DNA from: UBA2020 sp964551435
GTDB taxonomy: Bacteria; Pseudomonadota; Alphaproteobacteria; Micavibrionales; UBA2020
Assembly (NCBI GenBank): GCA_964551435.1
Contig: CAZKBS010000001.1
Location: forward strand, 248,001-312,000
Direction: 5' to 3'
DNA: 64,000 nucleotides
Positions within the stretch are counted from its first letter, which is position 1; each line of letters opens with the position of its first letter. The notes beneath the pieces are model-generated. The model was not told the DNA's origin, made no database searches, and worked only from the letters and a program-made list of their open reading frames with translations. Shown piece by piece: positions 14,916 to 22,690 of this stretch. A program made the position numbers and the translations under genes.

Positions 14916-16003
14916 GCCGCGCCCCCAGGACCTTTCGGGCCTTGCTTGTCCTGCGGGTTTTTGGGACGCGGCGGCAGGCGCACATCGGGCAGACTGGCGT
15001 GGAAAGATTCAAGTTCGGCACTGAGGTCGCGCCCCATCATCAGGCGGCTATAGGCGTGGGACGCCGCGCGGCGGTCTTCGGGGGATAGGAAATCATATAC
15101 CTTGTCCGCCTCGTCATACCGGCCGAGCCAGAGACGTTCATCAAACAGCGTATCAAATTGCCCCAGAGCCGCCATCACCCCCGCCGCTGTCGCGCCGGTT
15201 GACGAAGGCCTCAGGAAATCGGCGGCGCAAAGGCCGGATAGAATATCCTGCCGCAGCAGCAGCGGCATCATCCCCGCTTTGGCCGCCAGATGTAGGCCTG
15301 TTTCATCGTCGCCGCTGCGCAAATCCGCAAGGCGGATACCTTGCGGCGTGCGCAGCATCAGTTTTTTCTGGCTGATCTTTTGCGCCTCGCGCGCGGCGCC
15401 GTGCAGGGCCGTATACACATCAAAGCTGCTTTGCGCGCGCGCAAGACGAAACGCTTCGTTGTCGTTTGCAAACAGGTCTGCGCCGCTTTCGGCAAGCAGC
15501 GGCAGCAGGTCCGCCTTGCCCAATACGACGGCCAGCGTCACCGGCCTGTCGTTGCGGGTGTTGAGGTTTACCTCGCCCAGATCGATGAGATAAGGCACCA
15601 TGGACGACGCGTGGTCGGACACCAGCGCCGCCTTGATAATAAACCCGTCATCCCGATCGCGCGGGGTCATGCGGGTGTTTTCGAACCAGCGTTCACCCCC
15701 GCTGGCCGTACCGTCAAAAAGCGGACGCACGAAATCATGGTCATACCAGAAATCCAGCCACGGAAAGCGCGCGCGCATGCGCGCCGTGATATTGCTGTCC
15801 GGTGTCTGCGCATCACGGGCAATCGCCATGAGCATCGGCAACTGGCTGCCCGGTTCGGCGGCATCCGCCGCGGCAAAAGCGGCATCGTCATCGCCTGCCC
15901 GCACCATATCGCCAAGGCGCGCGGCATCTAGCCGTGCATCACGGTTTTTCGTGGACTGTCCGGTATGACCGGCAGCATTAAAACTTGAGCGTTTGCCGGT
16001 CAT
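14912..16003 (-). CDS. Ankyrin repeat protein 4 with shared C-terminal module
   Basis: A 363-residue protein with degenerate ankyrin repeats in the middle (DRPVTLAVVLGKADLLPLL; TGLHLAAKAGMMPLLL). It then has the shared module from about residue 262: DFL, Gly at position 9, Leu-Phe at 25-26 and Trp at exactly position 31. The C-terminus is Pro/Lys/Gly-rich (LPPRPKNPQDKQGPKGPG). No signal peptide is seen. It is separated by 2 bases from gene 5 and overlaps gene 3. Confidence 0.82.
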   Translation of the reverse strand: MTGKRSSFNAAGHTGQSTKNRDARLDAARLGDMVRAGDDDAAFAAADAAEPGSQLPMLMAIARDAQTPDSNITARMRARFPWLDFWYDHDFVRPLFDGTASGGERWFENTRMTPRDRDDGFIIKAALVSDHASSMVPYLIDLGEVNLNTRNDRPVTLAVVLGKADLLPLLAESGADLFANDNEAFRLARAQSSFDVYTALHGAAREAQKISQKKLMLRTPQGIRLADLRSGDDETGLHLAAKAGMMPLLLRQDILSGLCAADFLRPSSTGATAAGVMAALGQFDTLFDERLWLGRYDEADKVYDFLSPEDRRAASHAYSRLMMGRDLSAELESFHASLPDVRLPPRPKNPQDKQGPKGPGGAA

Positions 16004-16005
16004 GA

Positions 16006-16980
16006 TTATCGCCCCGGCGCAAATCCGCCAGCCCGCGGCGGCGGGGGCGGCAGGTTGTCGGCTGGACTATCGGCGGCAGGGCCGGCGGGAACATCGTTAC
16101 GCGCGGCTTTTTGGGCGGCGATATGTTTTTCAAGGACGGCGGCGGTTTCTTCTTGCCCGTTCTGGCGCGCCCATTTGAGGGCAAGGCCGCCGTCATCAGG
16201 CACCGTCATGCCCTTTTGCAGCAGGAATTCAAGCACGCGTACATGGCCAAAGGCCGCCGCGACATCCAGCATCAAACCGTTGCGGGCGTTCATGTCGCTG
16301 CCCGCGGCAAGAAGCGCTTCGACCGCGTTTTTATGCCCGTTGCGGCATGCCCAGTAAAGCGCGGCATGGTCGTCCTGCGTCACATCAGCGCCCGACATCG
16401 CCAGCAGGCGCACGATATGTTCGTGTCCTTTGGACGCGGCAATGCGCAGCGGCTCGCCATTGCGGGCGTTGAGATCAGCCTTGGCGCGGATAAGGTCTTC
16501 CATCATGCGCATGTTGTTCAGGCCCGCAGCAATGCGCACGGCTTTATCGTCCTGCGCGTGCACATCGGCGCCGTGCGCAATCAAAAGCCGCATGGCTTCG
16601 CGCTGGCCCGCGACAATCGCGGCGTGCAGCGCGGTGCTGCCGTCGTCATCGGCTTTGGCGCCATAGCGCATCAAAAGTTTCATGGTAGAGGTATGGCCCG
16701 CCGCAGCCGCCGCGCGCATCGGCGCCGAAGACTGGCAGCGCGCATTGGCGCCGGAGGCCAGCAAAAACGCGGCAGACGTATCATGGCCGTGCGTGCAGGC
16801 GAAAATCAGCGCCTTTTCAACGCTGCCAGCCTGAATAACCATGCCGGTTTTGCGCAAGCCATCGCGCGCGCTGTAGAAACTGCGCGTGAGGAAATTCTTG
16901 CTGTTTTTGCCGTCATGCGACGGGTCTTTACCGGACATGATCTTTTCAATGATTGGATTTTGCTTATTCAGCCTAGACAT
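16006..16980 (-). CDS. Ankyrin repeat protein 5
   Basis: A 324-residue protein with about six regular repeats, the most canonical of the array (GSTALHAAIVAGQREAMRLLIAHGADVHAQ, GEPLRIAASKGHEHIVRLL, DHAALYWACRNGHKNAVEALLAAGSD). The C-terminus is Pro-rich (LPPPPPRAGGFAPGR). It lacks the shared D-x29-W module. The ATG at 16980 is preferred to an upstream TTG; neither has a strong ribosome site, so the start is uncertain. Confidence 0.87.
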   Translation of the reverse strand: MSRLNKQNPIIEKIMSGKDPSHDGKNSKNFLTRSFYSARDGLRKTGMVIQAGSVEKALIFACTHGHDTSAAFLLASGANARCQSSAPMRAAAAAGHTSTMKLLMRYGAKADDDGSTALHAAIVAGQREAMRLLIAHGADVHAQDDKAVRIAAGLNNMRMMEDLIRAKADLNARNGEPLRIAASKGHEHIVRLLAMSGADVTQDDHAALYWACRNGHKNAVEALLAAGSDMNARNGLMLDVAAAFGHVRVLEFLLQKGMTVPDDGGLALKWARQNGQEETAAVLEKHIAAQKAARNDVPAGPAADSPADNLPPPPPRAGGFAPGR

Positions 16981-17047
16981 AACAGGCGGGAGCGTCAATA
17001 GCCGCCACCGCAGGCAATCCGCTGTTTACAAAGAGTTTTTGAATTTT

Positions 17048-18640
17048 TCAGGGACGCGGCGGCGTCTGGCCGCCTTTGCGGCGCTGCGGCAAACGGAAAT
17101 CATGCGCATCCGCTTTTTGTTGCAGCGCGTCTTGCTGGCGCGCGACATCGAGCGTGCGCATCAGCGCATCGTGATGCGCCGCCTGCGCGTGTTTCCACTC
17201 TTCGGGCAAACCGTGCCACAGCTGCAAATATTCATCCTGCCGCGCGCGCCACAAAAGCGGGGAAAACAGCCAGCTTTCCGCCTTTTGATCCGAAAGGCGG
17301 TCGAGTGCGCTATAGCCGTGTTTGTCGGTGGACAGAAAATCCGCCGCTGTAAACGCCAGCGGTGTTTTATGAAGAAGCGCGGCCAGCTGCTCGGCTTTTC
17401 CCGATGCAATCACGCACATGAGCCCGCTTGAATCCTGCTGCCCGCCGCGCGCACGCAGCTGCGCCAGCATATCCGCAGGATCTGCCGCCGATAGGGCGGC
17501 CCCTGCCCTTTTTTCATCCAGCACGCTTTGCGCGGCAATCGATAGCTGCACGTCCTGCAAAATCAGACGTTCGGTCTGCCGCGGGTTTTGCAGCGCAAGC
17601 GTTTCCGCCCGCTTGAGCGCGCGGGCACGGTCGCGGCGGGCATCAGCTCCCGCGCGGATGGCCGCAATAACTGTTTCGGCTTCGCCATGGCTTATCGCCT
17701 CTTCCAGCACGCTTTGTGCGCCGCCCGCAGCCAGCAAAACCTCCAGCGTGCGCGGGGCGTCGGCATGAGACATCTTGCGAAGCCCGCTATATAAAACCGG
17801 CGTCAGCACATCAAAAAAGTCGCGTTTATTCTCGGCAGGCATTTCGGTAAAGCGCGGATGGCGCGCGATGACTTCGACGATCGCGCCCGCCCCTTCGCGA
17901 GCGGCGGTGAAGGCAAACCATGTTAGCAGATGCGGCATATCGTCGCCGCGCGCTTCTGCGAGCGCCAGCAGCATATCGGCAGCCGATTGCGTATCCAGCA
18001 CCTGAAGACCATCGGGCAGCGCGCGTTTGTCGGACAGCGTGTGGCATATCTTTTCAAGCGCTGGCCTGACATCGTCATCACGGTCCAAAAGCATTGCCGT
18101 CATGACGATATGCCCGCGCGACGCCGCGTAGCAAAGCCCCTCCGCCTTGGGTGCACCGCGTGCGAGCAGCATACGCAGCATATCTTCGCTGCCGGCATCA
18201 ATCGCGGCGCGCAGCGGCAGGCCGTTTTTAAATGCGGCATCCGCCCCCGCATCCAGCAACTTTTCGGCCAGCGCCTGATGCCCCGCGCGCACAGCGGCAA
18301 AAAGCGCCACGTTCAATGTCAAAGGGTCATGCGCGGATTTTTGCAGGAAATGGTCGACGATGCCGTCAAAGCCGTTATAGGCCGCCAGATACATCGCCGC
18401 GTTGATACGTCCGTGCTGCTGGTGCAGGACCAGTGTTTCAAGAAGCCCTTTGCGCAGGGTTGCGTGTGGCGATTGTTCGTTTTCGGCGCGGCGCAGAACT
18501 TCGGCGGTTTCCTGACTGTCGGCTTCGGGCGTGACGCCTGCGGCAAGCAAGCGGCGCACCTGTGCGATATCCCCCTCCAGCGCGGCACGCAAAAGATTTT
18601 GCGGCGGGGTGCCGCCGTTTTTGTCCTGCGCGCCGGTCAT
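17048..18640 (-). CDS. Ankyrin repeat protein 6 with shared C-terminal module
   Basis: A 530-residue protein, the longest of the array. N-terminal repeats include QNLLRAALEGDIAQVRRLLAAG and NVALFAAVRAGHQALAEKLLDAGADAAFK. A long helical middle follows, then the shared module at about residue 434 (DFL, Gly 9, Leu-Phe 25-26, Trp 31) and a basic Pro-containing tail (LPQRRKGGQTPPRP). Its start overlaps the stop of gene 7 (ATGA at 18637-18640), indicating coupling. Confidence 0.85.
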   Translation of the reverse strand: MTGAQDKNGGTPPQNLLRAALEGDIAQVRRLLAAGVTPEADSQETAEVLRRAENEQSPHATLRKGLLETLVLHQQHGRINAAMYLAAYNGFDGIVDHFLQKSAHDPLTLNVALFAAVRAGHQALAEKLLDAGADAAFKNGLPLRAAIDAGSEDMLRMLLARGAPKAEGLCYAASRGHIVMTAMLLDRDDDVRPALEKICHTLSDKRALPDGLQVLDTQSAADMLLALAEARGDDMPHLLTWFAFTAAREGAGAIVEVIARHPRFTEMPAENKRDFFDVLTPVLYSGLRKMSHADAPRTLEVLLAAGGAQSVLEEAISHGEAETVIAAIRAGADARRDRARALKRAETLALQNPRQTERLILQDVQLSIAAQSVLDEKRAGAALSAADPADMLAQLRARGGQQDSSGLMCVIASGKAEQLAALLHKTPLAFTAADFLSTDKHGYSALDRLSDQKAESWLFSPLLWRARQDEYLQLWHGLPEEWKHAQAAHHDALMRTLDVARQQDALQQKADAHDFRLPQRRKGGQTPPRP

Positions 18641-19698
18641 GGTTTGCGGCGCCTTGCGAGGCGGAAAGAATCTTCGGGCGGCGTCAAATCGGCGATTTCA
18701 TGACGATGCATGTCGGCGACCAGCGCCGTGAAATCACAGGCGCCCTTGGCGCGGAAATCTTCTGTTGCGGCATAAAGCTTTTCGGCTTCTTGCGGCGCGC
18801 GGTACCAAAGGGCGCTATCGAACAGCGCGGCCAGTTTGCCCTGCGCAGCCAGAATATCAAATGCACGCTGCCCGCCCGCATCCACGGCCAGAAAATCATC
18901 GGCGCGAAGGGTTTGGCTTTTATCCGCTTTGACTGCCGTCAAGACATCGCCCCACTGCCCCGCCCGCACTGCCAGTTGCAAACGGGTATAGACACCGCCC
19001 GCATCCCCCGCCACATTTTCGCGCAAATCGGTGATGTTCGCGGGCGGAGAGCCGGAGGCCGCGTATAAAAACGCCGCCCCTTCGTTATCCGCTGCCAGAA
19101 GATCGTGATAAACCGCAATCGCGATAGCAGCTTTTTCGGCAGGCAATTCACCGCGGCGGCCATATTGCGCCGCAATCATGGCGGGGTGATAAAGATTGGC
19201 CCCCTTTTCATGCAAATAATGCATGGCAGCCGGCTGGCCGGAATAAAGCGCCACAAAAAACGCGCTGTCGCCCGCCCGCACATCGGCACCCGCATCGGCA
19301 AGCGCGCGCAGCGCATCCAGCCGCCCCTTGGCGGCGGCGGCAATCGCCGCGTCGTCCGTCGGCGCATCGGGTTTGTGCGTGCGGATGGCGCGTACAACAC
19401 TGGCGGCGCTGTCGGCATAAAACAAGGCCACGCGTTTGATGGTTTCGCCAAGGGTTTCAGCATCCAGCGAAAACCCGCGTTCGAAAAGCGTTTCAAGAAT
19501 ATCGCTTTGCCCCGCGTTCACGGCGGCATGAAAAATTTCGATGGTAAAAGGATGCGCCGGCAAAGGTTTTTCCGGCTCGTAGGCGAGCTGATGGCGCAGA
19601 ATTTCCCACTGCCCCGTCCGTGCCGAGGATTTCAGATCGAACCAGTATTTCCAAAGAGCGTCTGGATTTTGCGGTTGGTTGTCGTTTCCTGCCGTCAT
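18637..19698 (-). CDS. Ankyrin repeat protein 7 with shared C-terminal module
   Basis: A 353-residue protein with divergent ankyrin repeats (IEIFHAAVNAGQSDILETLF; DSAFFVALYSGQPAAMHYL) and the shared module at about residue 268 (DFLAVDAGGQ..., Leu-Phe 25-26, Trp 31). It ends in a basic ARRRKP tail. It lies 12 bases after gene 8 and overlaps gene 6, so genes 8-7-6 read as one unit. Confidence 0.8.
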   Translation of the reverse strand: MTAGNDNQPQNPDALWKYWFDLKSSARTGQWEILRHQLAYEPEKPLPAHPFTIEIFHAAVNAGQSDILETLFERGFSLDAETLGETIKRVALFYADSAASVVRAIRTHKPDAPTDDAAIAAAAKGRLDALRALADAGADVRAGDSAFFVALYSGQPAAMHYLHEKGANLYHPAMIAAQYGRRGELPAEKAAIAIAVYHDLLAADNEGAAFLYAASGSPPANITDLRENVAGDAGGVYTRLQLAVRAGQWGDVLTAVKADKSQTLRADDFLAVDAGGQRAFDILAAQGKLAALFDSALWYRAPQEAEKLYAATEDFRAKGACDFTALVADMHRHEIADLTPPEDSFRLARRRKP

Positions 19699-19710
19699 CG
19701 TCCGCCACCC

Positions 19711-20994
19711 CTACCCGAAGCGCGGACGCAGGCGGAACTGTGCGCCTACATCGTCTGCCACGTTTTGCAGGCGGAAATGTTCGACCTGCGCGGCGATGGC
19801 ATCCATATCTATCCATTTTTTACGATCATCGCTGAGACGGCTTTCGAGACTGGAAAGAATATCGGTGTTTTTCTTCGCCCAGTAATCCGGCGCCAGCAGG
19901 ACAGCGGCGTCTTCGCGGTCGATGGCCAGGTGAATAACGCTGTCGCTGTGGCGCGTTTCGGCAAAAAGATCATCCATCGCAATCTGGCCGCCGCGCGTCA
20001 GGGCACGCATAACCTCTGGTAAACGCCGCGCCTTGGTGGCCAGCTGCAGGCCCGTATCGCCTTTTTCGGTGGCGGTTTGCAAAAGATCCTGCGCGCGGAA
20101 ATCCTGCCCGAACAGCGCATCGAAAATATGGCGGTGTTTTTCAGTATAGGCCTGCTGCCATTTATCAAAGCGCTGACGCCATGTATCGGCGCGCGCGGTA
20201 TCGTCCAGCTCGGTGAACTTCGCGGTGAGAAAGCGCTTGGCTTCGCCTTTCAGCGCGAAGGGGTCGGCGCCGGCATCGATGAATTTTTCAAGAAGTTCGG
20301 GGTATTCCTTTTCCTCCGGCAGCTTATAAACCACCAGCATCATCAGCATCGAGAGGGATTTTTCTTCATTCTCCGCGCAGAGGTCGATGAGGCGCGACAT
20401 CATCGCGATATAATCCTGCTTGCGGTCTGCGAATTCTTCGTCGCGGGCGTTCATCAGCATCATGATCATGATGCTGCCATGCTGGTTTTGTCCCGCCGGC
20501 AGCGGGATATCCAGAAGCGCATCGACGGCGCCATATTTCTTTTCCGTGGCCGCCATCAGCATCATGTTCGGCACAATAACCTTGTCCGGATATTCCTGCT
20601 GCAGGGCGGCGGCAAGCGCGGCTATTTTGTCTTCGGGCGCATTCTTGACGATCCGCGCGAGGCCTTCGGATTCCGCAATACCTGCCACCGTGCATTTTTC
20701 CAGCATCAGGATTGTTGTAGCGGGATGCCCTTGCTCCGACGCTTTGGCAAGATAGTTGACGTAGGCCGTCGGCGTCACATCATCGCCCGCATCATCCAGC
20801 AAGCGTTTGACCAGCGGCGCTGCATCGGCAGCGGCAATAATACCGCCAATCAGTTCAAAACGGAAATCGTCGCTGAGGGGCGCGCTGAAAGCCTGCATTT
20901 CGACGCGCGCCATATCGCCATCGAGCACGGCCTGTCGCAGCTCGTTTTCAAGTGCGGCTTGGGAAGAATTCGGATCTGAAGGCGCTGCCGTCAT
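19711..20994 (-). CDS. Ankyrin-type protein 8 with shared C-terminal module
   Basis: A 427-residue, mostly helical protein. Repeats are strongly degenerate (LENELRQAVLDGDMARVEM; TGLQLATKARRLPEVMRAL). The shared module begins with DLF and keeps Trp at exactly position 31 (Leu-Leu at 25-26). I place it in the array by this module and by synteny; on repeats alone it would be hard to classify. A clear promoter (TTGACA-17-TACGAT) lies upstream. Confidence 0.72.
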   Translation of the reverse strand: MTAAPSDPNSSQAALENELRQAVLDGDMARVEMQAFSAPLSDDFRFELIGGIIAAADAAPLVKRLLDDAGDDVTPTAYVNYLAKASEQGHPATTILMLEKCTVAGIAESEGLARIVKNAPEDKIAALAAALQQEYPDKVIVPNMMLMAATEKKYGAVDALLDIPLPAGQNQHGSIMIMMLMNARDEEFADRKQDYIAMMSRLIDLCAENEEKSLSMLMMLVVYKLPEEKEYPELLEKFIDAGADPFALKGEAKRFLTAKFTELDDTARADTWRQRFDKWQQAYTEKHRHIFDALFGQDFRAQDLLQTATEKGDTGLQLATKARRLPEVMRALTRGGQIAMDDLFAETRHSDSVIHLAIDREDAAVLLAPDYWAKKNTDILSSLESRLSDDRKKWIDMDAIAAQVEHFRLQNVADDVGAQFRLRPRFG

Positions 20995-21059
20995 GTCCTG
21001 GCGTCCGTTCCTGTCGGGGCTGTGCCCATTTATTTGATTCTACAAAGAAAAGATGCTTT

Positions 21060-21088
21060 ATCGTAAAGAGGCACCATCTTTATGTCAA
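21060..21088 (-). promoter_or_regulatory. Promoter of ankyrin genes 8-3
   Basis: On the - strand, TTGACA (complement at 21083-21088), a 17-base spacer and TACGAT (complement at 21060-21065). The start site would be about 58 bases before the ATG of gene 8. The -35 plus following bases (TTGACATAAA) match the promoter of gene 9. Confidence 0.55.
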
Positions 21089-21109
21089 TCAATCATTTTT
21101 TGTTTTAAA

Positions 21110-22300
21110 TCAAAGACTTGGGCGGCGCTTGAGTTTGAAACCGGTAAGCGGAATGATGTCATCGAGGGTGGCTTGTTCGGCTTTGCGCTGAATATCTTCG
21201 CGCATCTCGGCGCTCATAGCCTCCGGCGGCAGCAGGGTAAGCGCCGCGGCGAGTTTTTCGGTCTGGCCTTTCCATGCGGCGGGCGCGAAGAAAGCGGCGA
21301 CGTCATCACGGCGCGCCAGCACCTCCATCACGGTTTCGCCGCGGACGTTTTTTTGGGCAAAATCCGCGGCGGCAGGAATGGCCCTGTCAATCATCGCAAG
21401 GATGCGGTGTTCGGCGGCGTAGTGCAGGGCGGTCATGCCCGCGGCGGGGGCACGTGCGCGCAGCTTTTGCGCATCCGGCGGCTGGCCGCAATGCCCCTGC
21501 AAAACCGCAAGATGATGCGCAGCGGTTTCGGCTGCCGCCTCAGCAATCCGTGCGGCAAGCGGCGCATCATCTGCGACCGCTGCTATAGCCTTGCGCGGAT
21601 GAAGGCCTGCACGCACCAATAGTTCCAGCAGCGCGCCGCCGTCCTGCGCGGCCTGCTGCGCGGCCGGATGCACCATCGCATCGGCGAAAGCGCCCGCATC
21701 GGCTCCTGCGCGCAAAAGCCAGCTGGCCATAGGCGTTTTTGCGCGGTCGACCGCCAGCCGCAGCGCTTTGTCGAGCGTGTCTTGCGAAAGAAGACCTTTC
21801 ATCCGGCAGGTTTCTGTCACCCAGACAAGGGCGGGCATATTACCGCCCAGCACAGGCACATACATAAAATCGGACAGCGCAGCCGTGACATGCGGATAGA
21901 TTTTCTGAATGACCTGCAGCGGGGCGGATTCAAGCGCCGGGCGAAACAGTTCGGCATAGACGGAAGGACCAGCGGGCAGCGTGTCCAGAAGACCCGTCAA
22001 ATAATCCCACACCGGCATCTGTGTATCTGCGATGGCTTTGCGCCCCGCATCCTTGAGCGTTTTGGCGTCGATATGCTGCGGATATTGCTGCTGTACCCAC
22101 TGCGCCAGCATGACATCCCCGCGCGCGCAGGCCCCCGTGAACAGTGTGCGCACGGCGGAGGCACGCGCCTGTTCCGGCCGTTTATGGTCTTGCCAGAGCG
22201 TTTCAAATGCCGCGGCATCGCTGCGCGCCGCGGCCGCCGAGAGCGCGGCCCAGGGCAGGGCGGCGGCATCGAAAACGGGTTTATGGCTGGCGGGCTGCAT
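21110..22300 (-). CDS. Ankyrin-type protein 9 with shared C-terminal module
   Basis: A 396-residue protein from the ATG at 22300. ATGs at 22336, 22351 and 22390 are also in frame, but the last two lie in or upstream of a good promoter (-35 and -10 at 22335-22362), and none has a better ribosome site. Repeats are weak (VRTLFTGACARGDVMLAQWVQ; GMTALHYAAEHRILAMIDRA). The shared module is DFAQKNVRG..., Phe-Phe 25-26 and Trp 31. It starts the ankyrin array at its right end. Confidence 0.75.
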   Translation of the reverse strand: MQPASHKPVFDAAALPWAALSAAAARSDAAAFETLWQDHKRPEQARASAVRTLFTGACARGDVMLAQWVQQQYPQHIDAKTLKDAGRKAIADTQMPVWDYLTGLLDTLPAGPSVYAELFRPALESAPLQVIQKIYPHVTAALSDFMYVPVLGGNMPALVWVTETCRMKGLLSQDTLDKALRLAVDRAKTPMASWLLRAGADAGAFADAMVHPAAQQAAQDGGALLELLVRAGLHPRKAIAAVADDAPLAARIAEAAAETAAHHLAVLQGHCGQPPDAQKLRARAPAAGMTALHYAAEHRILAMIDRAIPAAADFAQKNVRGETVMEVLARRDDVAAFFAPAAWKGQTEKLAAALTLLPPEAMSAEMREDIQRKAEQATLDDIIPLTGFKLKRRPSL

Positions 22301-22334
22301 AGGCTGTTCCGTCGGTTTTGGTGATTTGAAACGC

Positions 22335-22362
22335 ATTAAAGCGGATTTCATATTTATGTCAA
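22335..22362 (-). promoter_or_regulatory. Promoter of ankyrin gene 9
   Basis: TTGACA (complement at 22357-22362), a 16-base spacer and TTTAAT (complement at 22335-22340). This is the best-matched promoter in the array and begins TTGACATAAA like that of gene 8. Confidence 0.6.
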
Positions 22363-22457
22363 CGGTATTTAGGCTATACCTTTGACACATTTAGGATTTA
22401 AAACAGCGGACGGGCAGGGTACAATCATCCCGACATTTAACACCGCGGAGACATATC

Positions 22458-22676
22458 ATGCAAAAATCGGAAATCAGCCGCCTTCAGCAATACCTGCAGG
22501 AGAAATTCGGCAACCGCAACATTCGTCTGTCCCCGCGCAAGGAAGCCGGCGATTCCGTCGAGGTAATGCTGAACGATGAATTCATCGGCGTGATTTACCG
22601 CGACGAAGACGAGGGCGATGTTTCCTACGACTTCAACATGGCTATCCTTGAAATGGATCTGCCCCCCGCAGCCTGA
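22458..22676 (+). CDS. DUF3126 family protein
   Basis: A 72-residue protein of the DUF3126 family, small alphaproteobacterial proteins of unknown role. Recognisable parts are EISRLQQYLQEKFGN, LSPRK and VEVMLNDEFIGVIYRDEDEG. A GGAG site precedes the ATG. It is 14 bases from the next gene and probably co-transcribed with it. The function is not known. Confidence 0.88.
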   Translation: MQKSEISRLQQYLQEKFGNRNIRLSPRKEAGDSVEVMLNDEFIGVIYRDEDEGDVSYDFNMAILEMDLPPAA

Positions 22677-22690
22677 GCGACGAGGCAGAT

